In this document: positions 1-7,191 of the stretch, one piece after another | Numbering within the stretch: position 1 is the stretch's first letter | Layout of the letters: every line of letters begins with the position of its first letter | Source: Nitrospira sp. LK70 | Lineage (GTDB): Bacteria; Nitrospirota; Nitrospiria; Nitrospirales; Nitrospiraceae | DNA length: 49,658 nt | Reading direction: 5' to 3' | Assembly (NCBI GenBank): GCA_011090425.1 | Contig: PHGD01000018.1 | Location: 1-49,658 of the forward strand | Translations under genes and position numbers: made by a program | Notes under the pieces: generated by a model | What the model saw: only the letters and a program-made list of their open reading frames with translations | Told to the model about the DNA's origin: nothing | Database searches by the model: none

Positions 1-12
1 GACCGATGCGCG

Positions 13-474
13 TCACGGACGAACCGCCTCGCTCGTGCGGGTTGCGAATTTCCCCATCTTCAACGCCGCCCACCGTGCCGCCAGAGGGTTACGCAGCATA
101 ACGCCCACCGCCACCGAGGCCGCCACAATGGCGACCTCTTTTACCCATGAAGATCGTTCGCTCTCTTCGAGCATCGCGATTTCTTCTTTGAGCTTCTTTT
201 CGAGCAATCCATATTGCTCAATCGCCTTGGCCTGGGCCTCAGACAGTTCCTCAAGCGCCTTGATCTCCTCGTTTGATTTCTCTGATAATCCCTTCATTTT
301 TGCGTCTTTTTCCTTTAGGACCTTGATCAACTCGCCTCGATGCTGATGTTCCGCTTGCAGGCTTTTGACCCGAGCCATCATGGCCACGAATTCATCGCGA
401 TCCACGCAGACCTCGGGAGCGGCATAGGCCGGTGAGGCCATCAAGATTACCACACAGACGATTAGCATCCTCAT
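13..474 (-). CDS. Exported coiled-coil protein with C-terminal membrane segment, unknown function
   Basis: I do not recognise the family. The 153-residue product begins with a typical signal peptide (hydrophobic residues 3-17, probable cleavage after AYA at 18). A long charged, Lys/Glu-rich coiled coil follows (about 30-105), then a hydrophobic stretch near 112-128 that could be a membrane anchor. Its start overlaps the stop of the upstream minus-strand gene by four bases (ATGA), so the two are probably translated together. The pattern of two small envelope proteins with coiled coils and membrane anchors recalls accessory proteins of phages or conjugative elements, but no sequence match supports a specific role. 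The gene is complete; only 12 bases follow its stop in this window. Confidence 0.7.
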   Translation of the reverse strand: MRMLIVCVVILMASPAYAAPEVCVDRDEFVAMMARVKSLQAEHQHRGELIKVLKEKDAKMKGLSEKSNEEIKALEELSEAQAKAIEQYGLLEKKLKEEIAMLEESERSSWVKEVAIVAASVAVGVMLRNPLAARWAALKMGKFATRTSEAVRP

Positions 475-914
475 GGCCGCAACCTCACTTTCACGCCGAG
501 AACCTCCTGCGCTTCGGCGATCAACCCGACATCCGTCTGGGCCACATCTCGCACCTGCGCGATGATGTCCCGCGAGACCGGCGCTTGTCGCTCCAAGGCC
601 TGGATTTGCGCGGTCAATCGGTCTGTGGTCTGCTGCATCTGCTCCCGCTGTTGTCGTAGCAACGCAATGATCCGCGTCAGTGAGTGATTGATCTGCTCCT
701 GTGTTTGGATAATCCGCTCATCCGCTGCCGTCTCGCCGTTCGCTGCCGGAGCCAGCCGCTGGACAATCGGCGGCGAGGGCTGCACGAGTTGCATCACGAG
801 GGCTCCGGCAAAGAAGCAAGCGAGCCCGATCGCCAACGCGGCCAGCCTGTGCGCTCGACCACTGGCCTGCATGACCATCCGCAGATCCTGATTGTGTTCA
901 ATGAGTTCCGTCAT
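471..914 (-). CDS. Single-pass membrane coiled-coil protein, unknown function
   Basis: 147-residue protein of unknown family. Residues about 24-44 form one transmembrane helix, preceded by a short cytoplasmic N-terminus. The remainder is Gln-rich and heptad-like (about 65-120), as expected for a periplasmic coiled coil. The start is well supported: an AAAGGAGG Shine-Dalgarno lies 7 bases before the ATG, and a good promoter candidate lies just upstream. It overlaps the next gene by ATGA, so both form a two-gene operon. The context (transposase stub, broken genes just upstream) suggests acquired DNA. Function cannot be stated. Confidence 0.7.
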   Translation of the reverse strand: MTELIEHNQDLRMVMQASGRAHRLAALAIGLACFFAGALVMQLVQPSPPIVQRLAPAANGETAADERIIQTQEQINHSLTRIIALLRQQREQMQQTTDRLTAQIQALERQAPVSRDIIAQVRDVAQTDVGLIAEAQEVLGVKVRLRP

Positions 915-948
915 ACCGTTCCTCCTTTCGATCTGTGATCATTCGCAT

Positions 949-976
949 ATTATACCGATCAGAATGGCCGCGCCAA
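949..976 (-). promoter_or_regulatory. Probable sigma-70 promoter of the two-gene coiled-coil operon
   Basis: On the minus strand TTGGCG (971-976) is followed after 16 bases by a perfect TATAAT (949-954). The predicted transcript start lies about 28 bases before the ATG at 914, leaving room for the AAAGGAGG ribosome binding site. Confidence 0.5.
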
Positions 977-1052
977 TCCCCATTCCTCCGCCCCACGATT
1001 TCCTTGGATACTCAATTGCGGCATACCGTCCCCATCATTGAAGGAGATGTTC

Positions 1053-1184
1053 ATGGCGAAATCGAAAGCCGAGCGAGGCCGGTTTTCCTCGCGCAAGAAG
1101 ATGGACGTGGTGCCGCGCGTGTTGCGCGGTGACGATCTGGATCTGGTCTCGCGAGAAACAGGGATCACCGCCGCGAAGGTGTAG
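1053..1184 (+). pseudogene. N-terminal stub of an IS transposase orfA (HTH)
   Basis: ATG at 1053 with AAGGAGATG directly upstream opens a 43-codon frame ending in TAG. The translation has the N-terminal pattern of small helix-turn-helix transposase OrfA proteins: a basic start, GRFSSRKKMDVV, then LRGDDLDLVSRETGITAAKV. In the family the helix-turn-helix continues for another 40-60 residues; here it stops at the recognition helix, and what follows does not resemble a transposase. This is a truncated mobile-element remnant, not a functional gene. Family assignment is from memory of such sequences. Confidence 0.6.
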
Positions 1185-1191
1185 GCCCGCA

Positions 1192-1246
1192 TCTTGTATC
1201 GTGCATGGCGCAGAAGTACGGATTCAGCTTTGCTATCCGACATCCC
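1192..1246 (+). repeat. 55-bp dispersed repeat, copy 1
   Basis: This 55-base segment matches 2369-2423 at about 46 of 55 positions with no gaps; the core GATTCAGCTTT is identical. Both copies are in the same orientation and lie in non-coding, degenerate DNA: this one directly after the transposase stub. In one plus frame both encode a similar short peptide beginning MxQ(K/E)Y and containing FSF. The origin is unknown. Confidence 0.6.
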
Positions 1247-1408
1247 TAGTGGCCGCCACACCCTCCGGCCCTGCTTCCCCCTCGCGGCGGTCAACGCATT
1301 CCATAGCGGCCTCGCGTCTCACGCTGTTTCTCCCTCACTCGCAATAGACCTGCCCATTTCAAAAACGTAAAATAGCTTAGCGTCTCATTCGACACCAAGG
1401 GGCGTATC

Positions 1409-1768
1409 TTGATTTCCGTTGTTGTTGGCCTTCTCCTTGCTGCTGGGATTGCAGCTCTAGGCAAGTTCACACGCTTCGATGAAGACTGCGGCTTTTATTC
1501 CACTGTTCTCATCATCATCGCATCATATTATGTGCTGTTCGCAGTGTGAGGTGATTCAGGTCATGCTTTGGTCTGGGAACTGGTCATCGCCGTCGCGTTT
1601 TCGACAGTCGCAATACTCGGTGCCTTCTTTTCTCCCACGCTCGTGGGAACTGGAATCATTGCACACGGTCTCTTTGATGTTGTGCATAGCGTTATCATTG
1701 AAAATTCTGGCGTCCCGACCTGGTGGCCAAGCTTCTGTGCGAGTATTGATGTCTTATTGGGGCTTTGA
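1409..1768 (+). pseudogene. Small membrane protein gene interrupted by an in-frame TGA
   Basis: Starting at a TTG (1409) with AAGGGG upstream, the frame encodes a hydrophobic protein (VVVGLLLAAGIAALGKFTRFDEDCGFY and on through SYYVLFAV in order), then hits TGA at 1547-1549. It continues in the same frame for 72 more codons with another membrane stretch and FDVVHSVI, GVPTWWPSFCASIDV, ending at TGA 1766-1768. The two halves together look like one family of about 120-residue integral membrane proteins of unknown function. The nonsense codon falls between two transmembrane segments. The downstream half could only be made by restart or readthrough, so I call it a pseudogene. It ends against the following methyltransferase-like gene. 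Confidence 0.6.
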
Positions 1769-1797
1769 GTGATTATCCTTACCCGTTCCCGACTCAC

Positions 1798-2259
1798 ATG
1801 CTCAATGCGCTAGAACTAAAAGTACCCCCGCTTGCGGTCGTATTCCTGTTCGGTACTCTGATGTGGCTCATCTCTGCCTATTCTGTGTTTACCATCGCAC
1901 TGCCATGGCGCTCGGCGTTCGCCATTATTGCTTACACCGTGGGATTCGCGATCGTGTTGGCCGGCGTCGTGACGTTTCGTCGGGCAAAGACCACCGTCAA
2001 TCCGCTCACACCGGAAGCGACCACGACCATGGTCATCTCGGGCATCTATCGCTTCACCCGTAACCCGATGTACCTGGGCTTCCTCTTTGTGCTTGCTGGG
2101 TGGGCGATTTATCTATCCGACGTACTGGCCTTCGCACTTCTTCCTCTGTTCGTCTGGTACATGAATCGTTTTCAAATCTTACCTGAGGAACGAGCCTTGG
2201 GCGCCAAATTCTCACATGCATTTACCGCATACAAGGGTTCTGCTCGTCGATGGTTATGA
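1798..2259 (+). CDS. Isoprenylcysteine carboxyl methyltransferase-like membrane protein (ICMT/PEMT superfamily)
   Basis: 153-residue integral membrane protein with four or so transmembrane segments. The C-terminal half carries the hallmarks of the ICMT/phospholipid methyltransferase superfamily: GIYRFTRNPMYLGF, then the acidic PEERALGAKF and a final YKGSARRW. Bacterial members are mostly uncharacterised; they are predicted to methylate a small-molecule or lipid substrate using S-adenosylmethionine. I chose ATG 1798 (MLNALELKVPP) because family members begin with this sequence. An in-frame TTG at 1765, overlapping the upstream stop as TTGA, would add 11 residues. Substrate unknown. Confidence 0.8.
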   Translation: MLNALELKVPPLAVVFLFGTLMWLISAYSVFTIALPWRSAFAIIAYTVGFAIVLAGVVTFRRAKTTVNPLTPEATTTMVISGIYRFTRNPMYLGFLFVLAGWAIYLSDVLAFALLPLFVWYMNRFQILPEERALGAKFSHAFTAYKGSARRWL

Positions 2260-2368
2260 TCGCGGTGCGTGGCAGGCAGCTTCGGTGCTTGCCTTCTCGT
2301 CCCGAAGCCTCGCAGAAGTGCGTTGCGGTGGGATATGGAGCCGGGTTCATGACTCATTTGGGGACCGA

Positions 2369-2423
2369 TCTTGAATCGTGCATGGTGCAAGAATACAGAT
2401 TCAGCTTTACCATCCGATATCCC
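2369..2423 (+). repeat. 55-bp dispersed repeat, copy 2
   Basis: Partner of 1192-1246 in the same orientation, about 84 percent identical over 55 bases without gaps. It lies in the 214-base gap between the ICMT-like gene and the convergent DUF2269 gene, where I see no other feature. Pyrimidine and purine transitions dominate the differences, which suggests age rather than recent duplication. Confidence 0.6.
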
Positions 2424-2473
2424 CAGAAGCCGGTCCGCCCTCCGGCTCAATTTTCCCGCGAGCGATACTGCAG

Positions 2474-3067
2474 CTAGCTCGGCTTGTTGCATACCGGCGG
2501 AACCCACGGATAGAGGCGCGGAATCCAGATTGTCAGTGCCATCGCAACGGCCAGAGCGCAGATCGCACCAACAATAAATTGGGTCCAGGTGTTGGGCCGG
2601 ATGGCCCCAAGAGACACAATGAGCAAAAGCATGGGAATGTCCAAGAAATGGGTGAAGGTGGGCACCTGTTCTTGCCGAGCACGGGTAAGCTCTGGCGTGG
2701 CGCGTCCCTGGACCAGTGCATCGTTCGTGAGACGACGGAGCCGCATGAAATAGAGTCGAGTGACCGTATTGCCTTCGATGAATTCAAACGCAAATAGAAA
2801 GATCATCCCCGCCAGCCAAGGCTGCTGTATGAATCCCCATCCACCCCAGACCTCTGCTGTCATCCATGCGCCTGAGACCAAGAGAATGATGGCGCCGGGT
2901 ACCACAACTCCGTCATAGAACACGGCAATGTTGCGCACGGCCTCGGCGAAGAGCGCGAGGTCTCGAATTTGCCGTGACCGCAGATCAGCAATCCACACTC
3001 CAATCAGGCCTGCTCCAATGAGCATCAGGCCGACTAAATGTGCAAACCGGAGGATCGAATAGGTCAC
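2474..3067 (-). CDS. DUF2269 family integral membrane protein
   Basis: Polytopic membrane protein with four to five predicted helices (ILRFAHLVGLMLIGAGLIGVW in the first, then VVVPGAIILLVSGAW, PWLAGMIFLFAFEF, LLIVSLGAI, and ALAVAMALTIWI). The pattern, an N-terminal RFAHLVG helix and a LRRLTNDA loop, fits the DUF2269 predicted membrane proteins. No biochemical function is known for the family. Start choice: GTG at 3067 has AGGAAGGAG directly upstream. An ATG at 3112 would add 15 residues but has no Shine-Dalgarno. It stands alone between the degenerate region and the terminator of the repeat protein. Confidence 0.7.
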   Translation of the reverse strand: MTYSILRFAHLVGLMLIGAGLIGVWIADLRSRQIRDLALFAEAVRNIAVFYDGVVVPGAIILLVSGAWMTAEVWGGWGFIQQPWLAGMIFLFAFEFIEGNTVTRLYFMRLRRLTNDALVQGRATPELTRARQEQVPTFTHFLDIPMLLLIVSLGAIRPNTWTQFIVGAICALAVAMALTIWIPRLYPWVPPVCNKPS

Positions 3068-3185
3068 AGGCTCCTTCCTCATCTCCAAGCCTAAGAATAT
3101 GCACTCGTTCATCTAAGAAAAGGAGGCTACGCAGAAAACAACGGGTGTGAAGCCGTTGAAGCCCGCACCGTCGCCGCGTCTCGAC

Positions 3186-3217
3186 AAAAAAGAGGGTGGG
3201 GAGTTGCCTCCCCACCC
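3186..3217 (-). terminator. Rho-independent terminator after the five-repeat exported protein
   Basis: Perfect 10-bp stem GGGTGGGGAG / CTCCCCACCC with a 4-base loop; on the minus strand it runs into TCTTTTTT. It lies 61 bases beyond the stop of the gene at 3278-5116. A nearly identical hairpin ends the cytochrome gene (5378-5410). Confidence 0.85.
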
Positions 3218-3277
3218 CGCTTTCGATCCGCAACTCCCGAGCAGAGGCGATGACCTGCCTCTGCAGAAGCTCCCTTC

Positions 3278-5116
3278 CTATGGGTTTGTCACTTGTATGT
3301 GAACGCTGCCCGTATCAGTCATGGCAGGATTGATCGTGATCGTATAGGTGTCCGTTGTAGCCAATGTCACAGGATTCAGGTTGAAGCTCGCCGCTGAGCT
3401 CGTTGCCCCAGCCTGCAAGACGCCACTCGGCGTGTAGAGGTTCACCGTCACGTTGCCGAGTTTATTGTTCGTAACCTTGATCGTGACCTGTTGGTTTGCC
3501 GTGCCTGAAAACGTATAGCGACCGTTCTGGCCTGGTCGGCTGATCATAATCTGCCTCGGGGCGGCATTCGTCTTCAGCGAATCTGATACCTCCGTTGAGA
3601 GTGTCAACGTCATGTTACCAGTGTAGGTACTGCCTGGACGGACGAGGACGGTATAAGTACCGGTCGTAGGCAAGGGGTTTGGGATTTCGAGCGCCCCACC
3701 CGCCGTACCCACGGCAGTGGAGGCGAGAGTGGTGCCGTCCGGACTCATGAGCGAAATGGAGCTCGACGTAAGCCCCACAGCCGTGAGCCCCAGACTCACC
3801 CATTGCCCAGCGTGGCCATTGAACGTATACCGAGCCGTCTTGCCCGCCTTGTTGAGGCTGACCGGCACGGCGGTCCCATCGATTGCAATCGTACCGGTAA
3901 CGGGAGAGGAAAGGGCCAACGTCATGCTGCCGGTATGGTTACCCACCGGGTCCACCACGATCGTGTACGTCCCAGTTTCAGGCAATGCCGTGGCCGGATC
4001 GAGGCTACCGCCGCTGGGACCAATCGTCGTGGACGCCAACTTGCTGCCATCCGGTTTCACCATCGACACGGTGCTGGATGCAATCGAAACTCCCGTGAGA
4101 CCGAGATTGACCCACTGACCAGCCGTCCCGTTGAACGTATAGAGCGCTCGCTGGCCCGGGACGGTCAATGTCGGCGTCACCGCCACTTGATCGGTCATGA
4201 TGGTACCGGCGAGATCCGGAGCATTATAAAGCGCAAGCTTCACATGGCCGGTGTAACTCAGTTCCGGATCGATCAGGATCGCATAGGTTCCGGACGTCGG
4301 AAGGACTTGCGCGTCGGCCACGGCACCTGCGTGTGCGAAGGAGGTGGGCTGGCCCAGGAGATTTCCATCCGGTTTGAGGATGGAGACGTACCCACTCCGG
4401 ATTGTCACATCACTCAATTGTAAGCTGACCGCTTGGCCGCTGGTACCAGAAAACGTGTAACGGGCATTCTGTCCGCTTCGGCTGATGGCAATCGACACCG
4501 CCGAGCCCTGAGGGACGATTTCTCCGCTCAGCTCGCTGGAAACCGTGATCGTGAAACTCCCAGTATAGGTACCGAGCGGGTCGAAGAAAATCGTGTAGGT
4601 CCCCGTCGTCGGCAATTCCACAAGATCCACGCTACTGCCGTTCATCTCGCTGGAAGAGATGGTCGCCCCTGAATCAGCCGTAAATTGGTACGCTGTCATC
4701 GATGTCAGGACCTGCGTCTGTGAGGAGAGTGGCCGCTCGCCCATGGTCGCATAATAGTTCCTGACTGCAGTAGGCTGTCTGGCAATCAATCCGCCATCCG
4801 GCCCATAAACCGACACCTGGAACTGTGTGAGCGTGACACCGCTGAAACCAAGATTGATTCGTTGGCCAGCCGTACCTGGAAAGGTCATTACACCTTTCTT
4901 GTTCGGAGTGGAAATCTTTACCGTAACCGGGTCGCCTCCGACAGTGATCCGACCGTCATATTCGATGTCTGCTGCCACGACGCCTGGCGGTGGGGCGGTA
5001 TCTCCGGCGTAACTCTTGTCAGTGGCAGTACTGGAAATGATTCCTGTTGACCCAAGCACAACCGTTACTGTTGCCACTCCTACCCGGCACTTCACCCACG
5101 GCCATAGGCTGTACAT
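3278..5116 (-). CDS. Exported protein of five tandem pre-peptidase-like beta domains
   Basis: 612 residues: an N-terminal signal segment (hydrophobic 10-30) and then five tandem domains of roughly 100-145 residues (about 50-195, 195-298, 299-405, 406-510, 511-612). Each repeats the same order of motifs: (Q)xxRYTFxGTAGQ, a run of alternating hydrophobics, a V.(K/S)PDG turn, LPTTGTYTI(L/V)(V/F)DP, then YTGSxTLTLS. This resembles the bacterial pre-peptidase C-terminal (PPC) jelly-roll domains found in secreted and surface proteins. No catalytic domain is present, so a structural, binding or surface role is inferred. The start has GGAGGAG 6 bases upstream. The gene is monocistronic with its own terminator. 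Confidence 0.8.
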   Translation of the reverse strand: MYSLWPWVKCRVGVATVTVVLGSTGIISSTATDKSYAGDTAPPPGVVAADIEYDGRITVGGDPVTVKISTPNKKGVMTFPGTAGQRINLGFSGVTLTQFQVSVYGPDGGLIARQPTAVRNYYATMGERPLSSQTQVLTSMTAYQFTADSGATISSSEMNGSSVDLVELPTTGTYTIFFDPLGTYTGSFTITVSSELSGEIVPQGSAVSIAISRSGQNARYTFSGTSGQAVSLQLSDVTIRSGYVSILKPDGNLLGQPTSFAHAGAVADAQVLPTSGTYAILIDPELSYTGHVKLALYNAPDLAGTIMTDQVAVTPTLTVPGQRALYTFNGTAGQWVNLGLTGVSIASSTVSMVKPDGSKLASTTIGPSGGSLDPATALPETGTYTIVVDPVGNHTGSMTLALSSPVTGTIAIDGTAVPVSLNKAGKTARYTFNGHAGQWVSLGLTAVGLTSSSISLMSPDGTTLASTAVGTAGGALEIPNPLPTTGTYTVLVRPGSTYTGNMTLTLSTEVSDSLKTNAAPRQIMISRPGQNGRYTFSGTANQQVTIKVTNNKLGNVTVNLYTPSGVLQAGATSSAASFNLNPVTLATTDTYTITINPAMTDTGSVHIQVTNP

Positions 5117-5269
5117 AGTCGCTCCTCCTAATTATAAAAACCGCCGGCTCTTGGTGGTTGCTACCTCGTTTGAGTTTGCTTTGCGACGCTGGGTTAACGC
5201 GCGGACTCTACCCTTTTTCATGTCTGTGGCGCAATCCCCCTAGGCACCATTTAGACGATTATCTGTATG

Positions 5270-5289
5270 ATCCCCCCCAACTGGGGGAT
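5270..5289. promoter_or_regulatory. G/C-rich palindrome, possible operator
   Basis: ATCCCCC and GGGGGAT flank a 6-base centre. No T-run follows on either strand, so it is not a terminator. It lies between the repeat-protein gene (start 5116, minus strand) and the upstream cytochrome terminator, 154 bases before the repeat-protein start. A second GCAATCCCCC half-like sequence is at 5231. It could bind a dimeric regulator. The rest of the gap 5117-5377 holds nothing I can name. Confidence 0.3.
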
Positions 5290-5377
5290 TAGGCGATCCA
5301 AAGCCGAATTGCCCATTAAATATGAGGAAATATGTGGAGTTAGCCAAGCAAACAAGAGGGCTAGACGTGCCGGCGGC

Positions 5378-5410
5378 AAAAAAAGAGGGTGAGGAGTTGC
5401 CTCCCCACCC
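5378..5410 (-). terminator. Rho-independent terminator after the cytochrome c gene
   Basis: Stem GGGTGAGGAG / CTCCCCACCC (one A-C mismatch), loop TTGC, followed on the minus strand by TCTTTTTTT. It lies 32 bases past the cytochrome stop. Except for one base in the stem it equals the hairpin at 3186-3217. Confidence 0.85.
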
Positions 5411-5442
5411 TGTCTTACAACTCACCGAAAGCTTCTCAGAGA

Positions 5443-5889
5443 CTACTCGGCCTTACAGAAGCTCCGTTCATAGTTAATGATCGTCCAGGCTTCTTCTTCC
5501 GTGATCGCGGCGGGGATCAAGGAAACCATGCCCGTTCCGGCGCTGCCATTCTTAATGACCCAGAAGAGTTCACCGTCTTTCCGTTTCTTGTGGAATTTGC
5601 AATTGGTGAAATCCCGCGGGCTTGGGTTCAGGATCTTCCCGGCTTCGCCCTGACCATCCCCGGCCTTGCCATGACAATTGAAGCAGGTGCCCTTTCCTTC
5701 GTATAGCGCCTTACCCTTGGCGATACTCTCCGGGCTGGAAGCGACCGGATTCTTCAGAGCTTTTGCGTCCGCTGCTTGATCGGGCGGAACACGAGGCTTC
5801 AAAGGATCTTTTTCCTCAGCCCCCACTACCGAGACCGAGAGAAAGACAACTGCTGCAGTGACTCCTAAAAGCTTGGACAGATACCCCAT
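5443..5889 (-). CDS. Exported monohaem c-type cytochrome
   Basis: 148-residue protein with an N-terminal signal peptide (MGYLSKLLGVTAAVVFLSVS, cleavage near VVGA-EE) and a single haem-binding CFNCH motif in a class I cytochrome c fold. The sequence KGKALYEGKGTCFNCHGKAGDG precedes a plausible methionine ligand in GTGMVSLIP and the C-terminal helix containing AWTIINYERSF. It is a periplasmic electron carrier; redox partners cannot be deduced. The start at 5889 is fixed by AAAGGAGGATGTGTG before ATG; a frame-open extension upstream to 5973 lacks signal features. The gene is single, with its own terminator. Confidence 0.9.
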   Translation of the reverse strand: MGYLSKLLGVTAAVVFLSVSVVGAEEKDPLKPRVPPDQAADAKALKNPVASSPESIAKGKALYEGKGTCFNCHGKAGDGQGEAGKILNPSPRDFTNCKFHKKRKDGELFWVIKNGSAGTGMVSLIPAAITEEEAWTIINYERSFCKAE

Positions 5890-6087
5890 CACACATCCTC
5901 CTTTGTATTGAACATACCGAGCCTGAATCACACTCCAGGCGGCCGACTTGTCTTCATGATTTTCAAGAGCCAAGTAAAACGCACGAACTATACCAACGCC
6001 TCTGAATTCCTGTCAAGAAAACATCCCTGGCTCCATCACTCATCTACTCATCCCTTTTCTTGTTACGTAATGAGAGATCAAACCTCA

Positions 6088-6127
6088 TGCCGACACCGAC
6101 TCAAAAAGACGCAAGAAAATGTCGGCA
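6088..6127. promoter_or_regulatory. 8-bp inverted repeat in the cytochrome/rodZ gap
   Basis: TGCCGACA at 6088 and its exact reverse complement TGTCGGCA at 6120 are 24 bases apart. A TTACGTAA palindrome sits at 6063-6070. They lie in the 368-base gap 5890-6257 upstream of the minus-strand cytochrome gene, so they could be operator sites; no other gene or RNA is visible in this gap. Confidence 0.3.
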
Positions 6128-6257
6128 CTTATATTGACAACGATACAATCTAAGAATCAAAGTTCCGCCGAGGCGACGCTTGATCGGATTAATCGCAGAT
6201 TAGGACCGGAAGGTAAGCACGGACAGCTTGACCGAATGTGATGGGAGGGGCGTGGTC

Positions 6258-7184
6258 CTATCGTTTCAACACAATGTCTCTGGCAACTTTGCCACTCGGT
6301 CCGAAGGGCTTTTGAGGTTTGCCGTTTAACTCGGCCTTCACTCCTCCGGCGTTTCCAAGGGTTAAGATGAATTGGTCCTGTCCTTTCCAATGGGCTTTTT
6401 CGCCTGGTCGTAGCAACGACTCCTGAGGACTCCCGTTATCGATCTGCACGACGACCCAGCTCAATTCTGTCGCTTCCAAGTCCAGTACCAGCTGACCGTC
6501 CCCAAAACGCTCCGTTGCGTTCAGACCGATGCCGGCTAACGGGCCATCACTGCCGGGAGAGGCCGGCGTCGCCGGAGAAACCGTTTCCGGCTCTGATCGA
6601 GAGGCTGTGCCAACAGGGGTGCCAGGTTCCTGTCTCGGTGAGGCCTCGGTCGGTCTTGCCGATCCGGCTGGTGTTTCTGTCGGCTTCAGAACCTCTGCCG
6701 TACGTTCAGGATCACGGGCCGCTGAGGCTGGAACCTCTTTCGTCGCTTGAGTCGTGCGTTTCGTCGCAGGCCCTTGTTCATGAGCCCCACGCCGAAAGAC
6801 TGACGATTGCTCTCGACTGAGAAGAAAGATCAGCGTCAGTACGGCGAGACTGATGGCAATCGTCACCGCTTTTCGATTGGACTGACGCTTACGGTCTTCT
6901 TCAATCTGTCGCACCTTGAGTCGTTCACGCTCGTCCTGCTTCTCGTAAAAGGAGCCCGCCGATTGGATAAAGCGGTGAATCGCATCTTCCTCATCCAAGC
7001 CCAGCGATCGAGCATAGGAACGCACAAACCCCTTGGCGAAGACTTGGTCGGGTAACTTGGCGAAATTACCATCCTCGAGCGCCTTAACGAAATCCGTACG
7101 AATGCGAGTTTTCGACGCCACCTCATCAACAGTCAACCCTTTGGTCTCTCGGACTTGCCTGAAGAATTCGCCGACCGACTCCAT
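6258..7184 (-). CDS. rodZ: RodZ-like membrane-anchored helix-turn-helix protein (HTH-TM-DUF4115)
   Basis: 308 residues with the full RodZ architecture. An HTH_25 helix-turn-helix occupies residues 1-75 (VGEFFRQVRETKGLTVDEVA, LPDQVFAKGFVRSYARSLGL). A basic stretch and one transmembrane helix (about 107-123) follow, then a Pro/Thr/Glu-rich linker and a C-terminal DUF4115 beta domain (about 225-308, ELSWVVVQIDNG, LRPGEKAHWKG). RodZ links MreB to the envelope and supports rod shape; whether this cell is rod-shaped is not shown here. The symbol is by architecture. It is the last gene of the long minus-strand block, 7 bases after the TPR lipoprotein gene. Confidence 0.85.
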   Translation of the reverse strand: MESVGEFFRQVRETKGLTVDEVASKTRIRTDFVKALEDGNFAKLPDQVFAKGFVRSYARSLGLDEEDAIHRFIQSAGSFYEKQDERERLKVRQIEEDRKRQSNRKAVTIAISLAVLTLIFLLSREQSSVFRRGAHEQGPATKRTTQATKEVPASAARDPERTAEVLKPTETPAGSARPTEASPRQEPGTPVGTASRSEPETVSPATPASPGSDGPLAGIGLNATERFGDGQLVLDLEATELSWVVVQIDNGSPQESLLRPGEKAHWKGQDQFILTLGNAGGVKAELNGKPQKPFGPSGKVARDIVLKR

Positions 7185-7191
7185 AAGTCTC

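Noticed and set aside
959-1294. 111-codon minus-strand frame across the transposase stub
   Set aside because: Opposite to a recognisable transposase fragment and part of the 55-bp repeat; no Shine-Dalgarno and no protein-like pattern.
1547-1549. In-frame TGA as a selenocysteine codon
   Set aside because: The family has no Cys or Sec expected there, and no obvious hairpin follows; nearby DNA is degenerate. A nonsense mutation is simpler.
2172-2507. Minus-strand frame over the second 55-bp repeat
   Set aside because: It runs antisense to the ICMT-like gene end and resembles the frame at the first repeat only because both contain the repeat; no start signals.
5131-5136. Perfect TATAAT (minus strand) upstream of the five-repeat protein
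   Set aside because: It is only a few bases from the ribosome binding site, and no acceptable -35 box lies 16-18 bases away (AACCAC/CAACCA); transcription from it would start inside the Shine-Dalgarno.
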